Part shown: in pieces, positions 16,551 through 22,809 of the stretch | How the letters are laid out: the number at the start of each line of letters is the position of its first letter | Position numbering within the stretch: the first letter of the stretch is position 1 | IMG/VR virus record: IMGVR_UViG_3300038701_002776 | Span: 1-36,615 of that record | Length of the DNA stretch: 36,615 nucleotides | Reading direction: 5' to 3' (one strand) | From: a virus | Position numbers and translations under genes: made by a program | The notes under the pieces: model-generated | What the model was told of the DNA's origin: nothing | Database searches by the model: none | The model's input: only the letters and a program-made list of their open reading frames with translations

Positions 16551-16622
16551 ATGCTGCAGCGACTGACGACGATCACGTTCTGGGCGATGGCCTTGCCCGT
16601 CTGTTTCTGGGTTCTGCGATGA
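16551..16622 (+). CDS. Tiny membrane peptide (23 aa)
   Basis: The peptide is MLQRLTTITFWAMALPVCFW plus three residues, a single hydrophobic segment with one Cys. AGGAGG stands four nt before the ATG, the strongest ribosome site in this area. Its stop overlaps the start of the next gene (ATGA at 16619-16622), so translation is probably coupled. It begins 27 nt after the last stem of the structured region. It may be functional or serve as a leader peptide for the next gene. Confidence 0.5.
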   Translation: MLQRLTTITFWAMALPVCFWVLR

Positions 16623-16990
16623 CACAGCTCGGACTGCTCGATGGAAGCGCTGCCCTGGCGCGACGCACGGATCCGTCCACGAGCCGGAAGGCTGCGGCGA
16701 AGGTCGCGAAGTCCGGCGAGCTGAGCGCGCAGCGTCTGAAGACTCTCGAGAAGCTGGTCGCGATGACGGACCACGGCGGGGAGCCTCCGACGTCCGCGGA
16801 GATGGGAGCCGGCAACCAGGTGGACCGCTACCTGTACGCCCGGCGCCTTCCGGATCTGGCCAGAGCCGTCCCGCCGCTGGTGGAGCGCCTGCCGTCGCGG
16901 GTCTGCGGGCTGACGAAGAACCCGGCCACGACCTGGTCGCCGACGGCCGCCGGCCGCGAGGCGGTGCGCAGGGCGAGGGGGCGGTCGTGA
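16619..16990 (+). CDS. Conserved phage winged-helix-type protein
   Basis: The 123-aa protein has the recognisable order of a small phage protein family: RRTDPSTSRKAAAKV at the N terminus, then SGELSAQRLKTLEKLVAM, PPTSAEMG, DRYLYARRLPDLARA, a Cys-containing turn, and TTWSPTAAGREAV. The middle part reads as a winged helix, so DNA binding is likely. Its start overlaps the stop of the tiny membrane peptide and its stop overlaps the GTG of the next one. The exact role is unknown; related proteins lie in early regions of temperate phages. Confidence 0.6.
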   Translation: MTQLGLLDGSAALARRTDPSTSRKAAAKVAKSGELSAQRLKTLEKLVAMTDHGGEPPTSAEMGAGNQVDRYLYARRLPDLARAVPPLVERLPSRVCGLTKNPATTWSPTAAGREAVRRARGRS

Positions 16991-17076
16991 GCCTCCCATC
17001 ACTTCTCCTGTGGCTCGGCGGCTTCCTCATCGGCTTCTCCGTCTGCAGCATTGCCGTCTGCGGGTGCCCCGCGTGA
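16987..17076 (+). CDS. Tiny Cys-rich membrane peptide (29 aa)
   Basis: The frame has a GTG start overlapping the previous stop (GTGA at 16987-16990) and its own stop overlaps the GTG of the next gene (17073-17076). The peptide is one hydrophobic helix (SLPSLLLWLGGFLIGFSVCS) ending in a Cys-rich tail (CSIAVCGCPA). The double overlap and clear membrane character support it as a real gene. Function unknown. Confidence 0.45.
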   Translation: MSLPSLLLWLGGFLIGFSVCSIAVCGCPA

Positions 17077-17534
17077 TCGGCGGCCAGCCTCTCGGACCGA
17101 AACTCCGGCCGTCGCCCCGCGGCGACGAGCTGTTTCTTCTGGTGGACGAAGACCTGTTTGCTCAATCGCCAGAGAGCGTGGTCGAGACCCTGCGCTTCCT
17201 CGAACTGCAGCCGGTTGCGACATACTTCGACGTGCCGCGTCTTGCGAACCTGCATCTGATGCGGGCGTACGGCGGGCAACGCTTCACCTGGACGGATGCC
17301 GGATGGCCAACTTACAGCCTGGACGCCGTCGGCGATCTGCTCTTCATGTATCCGACCCCGACGTGGGTAAGCAGCGCTGAGTGGTCGGAGGATCACACAA
17401 AGCCCGTCGTCTCTCCGTTCATTGGGATCGCCGATTTCGACAGGAGCGCCTTTCGCGTCGGCGTCGCCCTGGCCTGTGTCGGCCTTCCTCTCACCGCAGT
17501 CGCCATCGGCTGCCTGATCCTCGGAGGTCTCTGA
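17073..17534 (+). CDS. Tail-anchored membrane protein, unknown
   Basis: The 153-aa protein has a soluble N-terminal part (about 1-120; GDELFLLVDEDLFAQSPESV, PRLANLHLMRAYGG, TWVSSAEWSEDHTK) and a C-terminal membrane segment (VGVALACVGLPLTAVAIGCL). The GTG at 17073 was chosen because it overlaps the stop of the previous gene, while the upstream part of the frame (Arg-rich) lies over that gene. The next gene begins in its stop. No family was recognised. It might place a cytoplasmic domain at the inner membrane. Confidence 0.55.
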   Translation: MIGGQPLGPKLRPSPRGDELFLLVDEDLFAQSPESVVETLRFLELQPVATYFDVPRLANLHLMRAYGGQRFTWTDAGWPTYSLDAVGDLLFMYPTPTWVSSAEWSEDHTKPVVSPFIGIADFDRSAFRVGVALACVGLPLTAVAIGCLILGGL

Positions 17535-17758
17535 TGAAGCCACCCAAGCGAACGGGGGAGGCGTGCGCGCCGAACCTTCGGAACAACGCCGTCCGGCGCC
17601 GTCGCGCCCGGCGCCTCGCCGAAGCGGCCTCGAAATTGTCGCCGCAGCTCGAGAGCGGGCGCGCGAAAGACTTCTACGGCGCGATCTACGCCTACGAGAT
17701 CCGCAAGAACCGCAAAGCCGGCGGCTACCATCGCGCCGGCCTGATCCGGCTCTCCTGA
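17534..17758 (+). CDS. Small basic protein, unknown
   Basis: The 74-aa protein is strongly basic, with an Arg/Ala helix (NNAVRRRRARRLAEAASKL) and a C-terminal segment DFYGAIYAYEIRKNRKAGGY that reads like a conserved protein end. The ATG overlaps the stop of the membrane protein gene. It ends 15 nt before the next start. Nucleic-acid binding is possible from charge alone. Confidence 0.5.
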   Translation: MKPPKRTGEACAPNLRNNAVRRRRARRLAEAASKLSPQLESGRAKDFYGAIYAYEIRKNRKAGGYHRAGLIRLS

Positions 17759-17773
17759 GCCTTGGAGGACACG

Positions 17774-18148
17774 ATGGAAGCAGAGGAACCGATCGAGGAG
17801 CCGGTACGGCTCGAAACCATAGCGGCCGGCAGCGCCTCGGAGCTGTTCGACATCTCCCTGGAGAAGGTGCTGGCCAACATCGCCGACCCGAACACGGAAG
17901 CGGAGTCGAAGCGGACGATCACCGTCAAGGTGGTGTTCCGTCCGACGAAAATGCGGGAGTCGGCGGAGGTCACAGTGGAGGTGACCGAGAAGCTGGCGCC
18001 GCTCAAGCCCCAGGACGCCCTGCTGTTCGTGGGTCGTAGCCGCGGGCGCCACGTCGCGGTCGAGCACGACCCCCGACAGACCCGGATGTTCAACGACGAA
18101 GAGAAGCCCGGACTCGTGTCCGTGCCCAGCCACAAGGAAAGCAAGTGA
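17774..18148 (+). CDS. Conserved phage protein, partner of the next gene
   Basis: The 124-aa protein contains LETIAAGSASELFDISLEKV, ANIADPNTEAESKRTITVKV and KLAPLKPQDALLFVG. I recall similar segments in small proteins of phages of Gram-positive hosts, where they stand directly before a gene like the next one here; that memory is not checked. The start at 17774 follows GGAGG by six nt; a TTG at 17762 would overlap that site. Its stop overlaps the next ATG by one base. Function unknown; the conserved pair suggests joint action, perhaps near replication or recombination. Confidence 0.6.
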   Translation: MEAEEPIEEPVRLETIAAGSASELFDISLEKVLANIADPNTEAESKRTITVKVVFRPTKMRESAEVTVEVTEKLAPLKPQDALLFVGRSRGRHVAVEHDPRQTRMFNDEEKPGLVSVPSHKESK

Positions 18149-18903
18149 TGGAAGGAGAAGCGATCCGCAGAATCTTGGAGGCAGCACGCTCGCCGGTCGA
18201 GCACGTCTGTCACGGCAAGAACTACCTGACGATCCCGGAGGCCGATGGCGGATACCGGCTGGAGGCCATGCCATCCAAGGAATCGAGCCCCGATCCGCTC
18301 GAGGTGGCCACGCTCACCGGCCTGGTCGACTACCTCGACGCCAACAAGGACGATCTCTTCCTCCCCCACCTGCTCGTCCACGTCGTCGACGCCGGCAAGG
18401 TCGAGATCCGCTCGCGTCTCGAAAGCAGCTTCCAGCAGCGGTTTACCTACCTGACGGCTCAGGCCAGCGCGATCGGGCTCTCGTTCCCCTTCGGCCAGTT
18501 CCTGGACGTCGAGACGTTCCTCGTGCAGCTCCAGTCGCTTTTCGTCGAGACCGAGCAGCGCCAGAGCATCGTCAAGCTGCTGGCGAACCTGAAGGACGAC
18601 CAGGTGCGCACGTTCGCGGACGACGGGATCTCCCAGAGCGTCACCGCGAAGATCGGGGTGGCCACGGTGGGCGAGGCCAAGGTGCCGAATCCGGTGTGCC
18701 TCCAGCCCTACCGGACGTTCCGCGAGATCGACCAGCCGGCCTCCGACTTCGTCTTCCGGCTGCGCAAGGGCGACACCGGGCCCCTGGCGGCGCTCTTCGA
18801 GGCCGACGGCGGCGCCTGGAAGCTGACGGCCATCGAGGAGATCGCCCAGTTCCTGGGCAAGCGTCTGGAGCAGCACGACCCGGACATCGCGATCCTGGCC
18901 TGA
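18148..18903 (+). CDS. Conserved phage protein (DUF2303-like?)
   Basis: The 251-aa protein has no membrane part. Segments that look conserved are EVATLTGLVDYLDANKDDL (about 50-69), FPFGQFLDVETFLVQLQSLF (about 115-135), RTFADDGISQSVTAKIGVAT (about 155-175) and VFRLRKGDTGPLAALFEADG (about 205-225) followed by GAWKLTAIEEIAQFL. The overall pattern recalls large uncharacterised phage proteins (DUF2303/YfdQ type), but I am not certain of the family name. It overlaps both neighbours by one base and is tightly coupled to the gene before it. A role in DNA replication or recombination is a guess from its place in the early operon. Confidence 0.6.
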   Translation: MEGEAIRRILEAARSPVEHVCHGKNYLTIPEADGGYRLEAMPSKESSPDPLEVATLTGLVDYLDANKDDLFLPHLLVHVVDAGKVEIRSRLESSFQQRFTYLTAQASAIGLSFPFGQFLDVETFLVQLQSLFVETEQRQSIVKLLANLKDDQVRTFADDGISQSVTAKIGVATVGEAKVPNPVCLQPYRTFREIDQPASDFVFRLRKGDTGPLAALFEADGGAWKLTAIEEIAQFLGKRLEQHDPDIAILA

Positions 18904-19313
18904 TGGAGATCTCCCGCACCGATCTGCGCGCCCATCGGCGCACGCTCGTGGAGGCCCGCAAGGCGCTCTCTGCGGCGATCGACATGCTCGATGCGGTGCT
19001 GGAGTCCGAGGGTCCGACTCGCGGGAAGATCCTGGCCGAGGCGGTCCTGACGGCGGCCGAGGACGTGATCGCCCACCCGATGACGCGGGAGGCGATCACG
19101 TCCGGGAAGTCCCGGGAGGCGAGGCAGTGGCGCCGCGCTGCGATCCACGCCGCGGCCGGGCTCGGCGCCGAGCAGACGGAGATCGCCCGCGAGCTCGGCG
19201 TGGATCGTCGTTCGGTGATCTCGGCGCTGCAGGCCGGCGCCGACGAGCAGCTCGTGGCGGCGATCCGGGAGCTGGCCTCCCGGCGCCTGGACGAGCTCCA
19301 GCAGGCCGCGTGA
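18903..19313 (+). CDS. Helix-turn-helix protein
   Basis: The 136-aa helical protein carries a helix-turn-helix at about 88-110 (AEQTEIARELGVDRRSVISA), of the type in resolvases and sigma-like regulators, followed by a C-terminal helix (LVAAIRELASRRLDELQQ). The N-terminal half is a long helix rich in Ala and Leu that could support dimer formation. The ATG overlaps the stop of the previous gene and the next GTG overlaps its stop. It is a possible regulator of early or lysogenic functions; target unknown. Confidence 0.6.
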   Translation: MEISRTDLRAHRRTLVEARKALSAAIDMLDAVLESEGPTRGKILAEAVLTAAEDVIAHPMTREAITSGKSREARQWRRAAIHAAAGLGAEQTEIARELGVDRRSVISALQAGADEQLVAAIRELASRRLDELQQAA

Positions 19314-19690
19314 AGCGGGAGGCGTTCCTTCGATGCTGTCCATGCTTCGCCTGCGGGCGTCCGAGTACCGACGACCAGCGCACCGAGCCGCATCACTGGC
19401 CGACCAGGGGCAGCGGGCGATCGCACCCGCGCAAGACGCTGCCGCTGTGCTTCTTCTGTCACACCGGCAGCGACGTCGCCTTTCATGTCCTGGGGGTCGA
19501 GAGCTTCCAGGAGTACTTCGGGTTCCAGATCGGGCCCGCGATGGAGTTCATCCATGAACTGTACGACCGCATCGGCGCCGAAGAGTGGGCCGACAACGAG
19601 CGCGAGCGCGCCCGCTTTGCCGGTGCCTGCGGCATTTCAGCCTGGTGGACAGGCATGCCCCGGCGTCCCTACACCGAGTTCGGTTTCTGA
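19310..19690 (+). CDS. HNH-like zinc-binding protein
   Basis: The 126-aa protein has a Cys/His arrangement typical of HNH or DUF968-type nucleases: CCPCFACG near the N terminus, EPHHWPTRGSGRSHPRKTLP with the His pair, then LCFFCHTGSDVAFHVLGVES with CxxCH and a further His. Its C-terminal part (YDRIGAEEWADNERERARFA) is helical. It would bind zinc and may cut DNA. The GTG at 19310 overlaps the stop of the HTH gene. It lies beside the VRR-NUC nuclease and the replication initiator. A non-catalytic zinc protein cannot be excluded. Confidence 0.6.
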   Translation: MKREAFLRCCPCFACGRPSTDDQRTEPHHWPTRGSGRSHPRKTLPLCFFCHTGSDVAFHVLGVESFQEYFGFQIGPAMEFIHELYDRIGAEEWADNERERARFAGACGISAWWTGMPRRPYTEFGF

Positions 19691-19691
19691 G

Positions 19692-19850
19692 CTGCAGCGC
19701 TCGATCGAGCTGGGGGTGCTGGGGCTGATCGACGCGTACGGGATCGGCAGCCGGATCGCGCCGTCCTGCATGGAGGATCTGCGCCGGGATCTCGTGCACG
19801 CGATCTACGGCACCACCCAGGAGGAGTTCGATGCCGAGGGCCTGGACTGA
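19692..19850 (+). CDS. Small helical protein, start uncertain
   Basis: Between the HNH-like gene and the VRR-NUC gene this frame encodes a coherent short helix-rich peptide (ELGVLGLIDAYGIGSRIAPS, CMEDLRRDLVHAIYGTTQEE) that ends at 19850 and overlaps the next start by 20 nt. No ATG, GTG or TTG lies at its expected beginning. CTG at 19692, right after the previous stop, is one candidate and GTG at 19716 another. It may also be made by reinitiation or frameshift from the gene before. Function unknown. Confidence 0.35.
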   Translation: MQRSIELGVLGLIDAYGIGSRIAPSCMEDLRRDLVHAIYGTTQEEFDAEGLD

Positions 19851-20250
19851 CCGCGAGGGACAGGAGCAGCGGGCGCTGCTGACCTGGGCTCGCAGCCATC
19901 GGCTGCCAGAGGTCCGCGGCGCCTTCGGTCTGGCCAAGACGCCGCACGTCGCCGATTTCCTGATCCACATCCCCAACGAGCGGCACTGCTCGCCGCGGGC
20001 GGGTGGGCGCCTGAAGGCTCTGGGCGTGCGGGCCGGGGTCTCGGACCTGCTCTTCGCGCTGCCGTGGTTCGGCTCGCCAGGCCTGTGGGTCGAGATGAAG
20101 GCCGCGACGGGGGGCACTGTGTCCGAGAAGCAGCGCCAGTGGCTCGGGCAGATGCAGTCGGTCGGATACCAGGCCGTCGTCGCTCGGGGCTGGCAGGAGG
20201 GCAAGGACGCGATCCTGGCCTATCTGCGATTGGAGCTGGTCGGATCGTGA
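19831..20250 (+). CDS. VRR-NUC domain nuclease
   Basis: The 139-aa protein is one VRR-NUC domain of the PD-(D/E)XK superfamily. Key features are E12 in the first helix, IPNE, GRLKALGVRAGVSDLLFALP with metal-binding D72, LWVEMK with E88 and K90, and the closing SEKQRQWLGQMQSVGYQAVV with its conserved Gln. Phage members of this family are structure-specific nucleases thought to act on branched DNA. Position between an HNH-like gene and the replication initiator fits a role in processing replication intermediates. The next gene's GTG overlaps its stop. Confidence 0.85.
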   Translation: MPRAWTDREGQEQRALLTWARSHRLPEVRGAFGLAKTPHVADFLIHIPNERHCSPRAGGRLKALGVRAGVSDLLFALPWFGSPGLWVEMKAATGGTVSEKQRQWLGQMQSVGYQAVVARGWQEGKDAILAYLRLELVGS

Positions 20251-20978
20251 GTCGGCGGAACAACAAGCCCTGGACGAAGCTGTCGTCGCGGATCCTGGAC
20301 GATCGGGCGCTGTGGCGCCTGGAAGCGGCGCACGAGCGCATCTACTGGCGCCTGTACGCCCTGTGCGGCCGCGACGGTGTCGGCGACGAGCTGCGGCTGT
20401 CTGCGGCCGACGTGGCCTGGACCCTGCGCCTGGACGAGGAAGAGCTCCAGGCAGCGCTCGAGGAACTGAGCGGGGCAGGGTTGCTGGAGGTCGGCGAGGG
20501 CGCGATGCGCCTGGTGCGCTACGAGGAAGAGCAGCGTGCGGCGACGGCTGCGGAGCGGCAGAAGCGGAGTCGAGCGTCACGCTCCGAGTCACAGCCCGGT
20601 CACGGTGTCGTCACGAAAGGTGTCACGGATCGTGACAACGGCAGTCACGCACCGCCGAGGCGGGAGGTCACGGGCGCCTCCCCCCAGAGTAGAGTAGAGC
20701 AGAGTAAACCAGACGCGCGCGCGAGAGGCGCCGACGCCGCCGAAAGCGCGATCCGGATCATCTTCTCGAAGGTGAACTGCTCCTACGACGCCCAGGCCGA
20801 CGTGCGGAACCTGGACGAGGTCGCGGCCAAGCTCGTGGTGCTCGTCGGCGGCTGGCCGGCCGTGAAAAAGCGCTACGCGCAGAGCCCCGACAAGCTCGAA
20901 AACAAGCTCCTGGGGCTGTTCGCGCGCGCGACCCACCTGGTGCGCCAGGATCGCGAGGAGCGGAGGAAAGCCGGATGA
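20247..20978 (+). CDS. Replication initiator, lambda O-type organisation
   Basis: The 243-aa protein has an N-terminal winged helix (about 8-92: WTKLSSRILDDRALWRLEAA, IYWRLYALCGRDG, ELRLSAADVAWTLRLDEEEL, LEELSGAGLLEV), a polar disordered linker (about 95-160) and a C-terminal helical part (SAIRIIFSKVNCSYDAQ, LDEVAAKLVVLVGGWPAVKKRY, LENKLLGLFARA). This three-part layout is that of phage replisome organisers such as lambda O, which bind iterons and recruit the host helicase or its loader. The linker is encoded by a run of GTCACG repeats, as lambda's origin lies within O. No helicase or loader is encoded nearby, so host factors are probably used. The GTG overlaps the previous stop. Confidence 0.65.
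   Translation: MSRRNNKPWTKLSSRILDDRALWRLEAAHERIYWRLYALCGRDGVGDELRLSAADVAWTLRLDEEELQAALEELSGAGLLEVGEGAMRLVRYEEEQRAATAAERQKRSRASRSESQPGHGVVTKGVTDRDNGSHAPPRREVTGASPQSRVEQSKPDARARGADAAESAIRIIFSKVNCSYDAQADVRNLDEVAAKLVVLVGGWPAVKKRYAQSPDKLENKLLGLFARATHLVRQDREERRKAG
20576..20708 (+). other. ori: Candidate replication origin: iterons plus pentamer repeats
   Basis: GTCACG (one copy GTCACA) occurs in the same direction at 20576, 20588, 20599, 20610, 20622, 20644 and 20667, with one inverted copy at 20631. The starts are 12, 11, 11, 12, 22 and 23 nt apart, so all direct copies lie on about the same face of the helix. Just after the array are four tandem AGAGT/AGAGC pentamers (20686-20705) and AAA, the least GC-rich spot nearby and a possible unwinding element. 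The array is inside the initiator gene, over its linker, as in lambda. The initiator presumably binds the hexamers. Confidence 0.7.
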
Positions 20979-21802
20979 AGAAGCGCGTCGCACGGAACCC
21001 GTACGATGTCGGCCTCACCGGCTACCAGACCCAGGTCGCCGATCGTGCAGAGCGCCAGCTTCTCATCGAGTGCGACCCCCGAGTGCAGTTCGAGGAGCTG
21101 CGGCGCTCAAAGATCCTGCGCCCGGAGCAGCGGCTGTGGGCGGCCGTCCTGGACGAGGCGATCGCCGACTACCAGCGCGCCAGGCCGCCCGGGGATCGGG
21201 GCATGCGCACGGCGGTGGAGCGTGCGGGGTCTATCTCGGCCTGGATCGCCAGCACGGAGGACTACCCGGGGTCCTTCGAGTTCTGCTGTCAGGCGCTGGG
21301 GCTGGACCCGGAGTATCTGCGCCGGGGGTTGCAGGCCCGCGGCCCGGTCGTCGAGCACAGCCCTCGCCGCCGTCGTGCGCGGATCTTCGCGCTCGGGACC
21401 CGTCGCCAGGGCCCGGCGGCTAAGCCCGAGCCGAAGCCCGAGCCGCAGGCGACCACACCGGCGGAGCGAAAGAGGCGGTCGCTGGCCGCCGAGCTCCGGC
21501 GGCTGCGCGAGGGGATGGGCTGGTCGCAGGCCACGGTGGCGGACCGCTTCGGCCTGACCCAGATGCAGATCTCGCGCTGGGAGAACGGCCAGACGCGGCC
21601 ACCACAGCGGCTACTCGATGCGCTGCGCATCCGCTCGCGGCGCCTGGACCTCGGATGGTCGCAGTCGCAGCTTGCCGACCACATCGGCACTACCCGGTCA
21701 GCCGTCTCGCTCTGGGAGCGGGGCAAGCGAAAGGCCCCCTCGGGAGCTGTGGCCGGCGTCATGGCCGCGGCCGTGAAGGCCGAACGAACGGAGGCACGAT
21801 GA
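20975..21802 (+). CDS. Regulator with two XRE-type HTH domains
   Basis: The 275-aa protein has an N-terminal helical domain (about 30-125: DPRVQFEELRRSKILRPEQR, LWAAVLDEAIADYQRA, SFEFCCQALGLDPEYLRRGL), a basic Pro-rich linker, and then two helix-turn-helix domains in a row. HTH 1 (about 170-215) has LREGMGWSQATVADRFGLTQ and ISRWENGQ; HTH 2 (about 222-262) has LDLGWSQSQLADHIGTTRSA and VSLWERGK. Both show the Q-x-x-x-A and W-E signatures of the XRE/Cro-CI class. It is the only obvious repressor-like protein here, so it may control lysogeny, although it sits inside the operon and not divergent from it. The start overlaps the stop of the initiator gene. Confidence 0.7.
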   Translation: MKKRVARNPYDVGLTGYQTQVADRAERQLLIECDPRVQFEELRRSKILRPEQRLWAAVLDEAIADYQRARPPGDRGMRTAVERAGSISAWIASTEDYPGSFEFCCQALGLDPEYLRRGLQARGPVVEHSPRRRRARIFALGTRRQGPAAKPEPKPEPQATTPAERKRRSLAAELRRLREGMGWSQATVADRFGLTQMQISRWENGQTRPPQRLLDALRIRSRRLDLGWSQSQLADHIGTTRSAVSLWERGKRKAPSGAVAGVMAAAVKAERTEAR

Positions 21803-22488
21803 AAGACCAACCGAACACCCTGAAACCGGATCCGCACCAGATGCTGATCGCGCTCCGCAACCAGCGCCAGGATCTCCGGGATCGCGTGGATACGCTGGGG
21901 CACGAGAACGCCGACCTGCGCGCCCAGGTAGAGGCTCAGCAACAGCTCCTCGACGAGATTTTCGTCGCTGTAGGCCCTCACGGCACGGCAACAACGGTGG
22001 TGGAGCGCATCACCGACCTGCGCGCCAAGCTGGCCGAGGCCGAGTCGAAGCTGACCAGGGCGGAGTCCCGGGTGCGACAAGCGAGGATCATCGCCCGGAC
22101 TCTGCGTGGCGACGACCTTGCCATGTGCAACAGCGTGAGCGCCCTCCTCGCCACCCTGGACGCCGAGCCGACCCCTGGGCCTGGTACACTGCAAGCCCGA
22201 GTCACAGCATGGGCGCGAGCGACGTTCCCAGACTCGACGGACCACGGCCGGTTGACACACCTCGCTCGCGAAGTGGCCGAATTACAGGACGATCCGTCCG
22301 CAGCCGACGAGATGGCCGACGTGGCCTTGATTCTCTTGCACCACGCGAGCGCGCACAGCGTCGACCTGCTTGATGCATGCGAGCGGAAGTTCGCGGTGGT
22401 GCAGAATCGAGAGTGGGGCCAGCCGGACGCCGAGGGCGTTGTCGAGCATGTCCGGGACCGAGCCGGGCGAGGGGGAGGCGTTCTGTGA
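21799..22488 (+). CDS. Coiled coil plus DUF550/MazG-like pyrophosphohydrolase
   Basis: The 229-aa protein has two parts. Residues about 15-110 form a coiled coil (LRNQRQDLRDRVDTLGHENA, ITDLRAKLAEAESKLTRAES). Residues about 130-225 match DUF550-type all-alpha NTP pyrophosphohydrolases: TAWARATFP, HLAREVAELQDDPSAADEMA with the E-x-x-E and E-x-x-D metal sites, DVALILLHHA, and REWGQPDAEGVVEHV. Family members hydrolyse dATP/dGTP; MazZ in phages with 2-aminoadenine DNA belongs here. No PurZ- or DatZ-like gene was found, so that pathway is not indicated. GGAGG precedes the ATG at 21799, which overlaps the previous stop. Confidence 0.75.
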   Translation: MKDQPNTLKPDPHQMLIALRNQRQDLRDRVDTLGHENADLRAQVEAQQQLLDEIFVAVGPHGTATTVVERITDLRAKLAEAESKLTRAESRVRQARIIARTLRGDDLAMCNSVSALLATLDAEPTPGPGTLQARVTAWARATFPDSTDHGRLTHLAREVAELQDDPSAADEMADVALILLHHASAHSVDLLDACERKFAVVQNREWGQPDAEGVVEHVRDRAGRGGGVL

Positions 22489-22636
22489 CTTCCTGGAGCG
22501 CACCGACCGGGAAATCGAGCTGAGGTCATTTAGGGAGTCCGCCGACGCGGGCGAGGAGGAAGGTGAGATGACTCCTTTTCAGAAGGTAGTTCCTTACAGC
22601 AAGACCGCCGACGCGGGCAAGGAGCCTTCGTCGTGA
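22448..22636 (+). CDS. Small acidic protein, possibly two short peptides
   Basis: The 62-aa frame begins inside the end of the pyrophosphohydrolase gene (41-nt overlap) and is acidic (GEGEAFCDFLERTDREIELR). An ATG inside the same frame at 22568 has GAGGAGGAAGG just before it and could start a separate 22-aa peptide (MTPFQKVVPYSKTADAGKEP plus two Ser). The two parts repeat ESADAGEE and KTADAGKE because a DNA repeat is read in the same frame. The stop overlaps the GTG of the next gene. Function unknown; whether one or two products are made cannot be told. Confidence 0.4.
   Translation: MSGTEPGEGEAFCDFLERTDREIELRSFRESADAGEEEGEMTPFQKVVPYSKTADAGKEPSS
22539..22623 (+). repeat. Direct repeat forming hairpins before ribosome sites
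   Basis: CCGCCGACGCGGGC occurs at 22539-22552 and 22605-22618, 66 nt apart. Each copy can fold as CCGC-CGAC-GCGG and is followed at once by a purine-rich ribosome site (GAGGAGG, AAGGAG) and then a start codon (ATG 22568, GTG 22633). With one difference the similarity reaches 20 nt. The stretch between copies is less GC-rich than its surroundings. The repeats may have arisen by duplication of a small translation module and may modulate access to the ribosome sites. Confidence 0.5.
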
Positions 22637-22809
22637 GCCGCTCTGCTGCGCTCCATGGCGCTGACACTGGAAGCCGAGGAGCCCCGCCGATGAGCGCGCC
22701 GAAGGATGGCGGCAAATGCACCGTGTGCGACGGCCTCGGTCTGGTGCGCTTTCGTGAGGGCTGGACGTGGCGGTGTTCGCGCTGCGGCGGCACAGGGAGG
22801 AAGGGATGA
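22633..22809 (+). CDS. Small zinc-finger protein (DnaJ-like CxxCxGxG motifs)
   Basis: The frame ends in a compact zinc-binding unit: KCTVCDGLGLVRFREGWTWR then CSRCGGTGRKG, that is two CxxCxGxG motifs as in the DnaJ zinc finger. Two starts are possible. GTG at 22633 overlaps the previous stop and has AAGGAG eight nt upstream (58 aa); ATG at 22690 has GAGGAG eight nt upstream and gives just the zinc finger (39 aa). The first 19 residues look unstructured, so the shorter form may be the working one. Such mini proteins are frequent in phage early operons; the target is unknown. Confidence 0.55.
   Translation: MSRSAALHGADTGSRGAPPMSAPKDGGKCTVCDGLGLVRFREGWTWRCSRCGGTGRKG

Noticed and set aside
14845-16566. 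A 573-codon rightward open frame
   Set aside because: Low-complexity Arg/Pro/Ala translation crossing attP, the RyR gene and the structured region; it is an artefact of high GC.
15245-17543. Long leftward open frames opposite the early operon
   Set aside because: Arg/Pro/Gly-rich translations without domain sense, lying over well-supported rightward genes.
21799-22488. A 2-aminoadenine (Z) DNA pathway
   Set aside because: Only a DUF550-like enzyme is present; no PurZ, DatZ or suitable polymerase gene was seen.
22539-22618. A CRISPR-like array
   Set aside because: Only two short repeats, each part of a coding and translation-initiation context; no further units.
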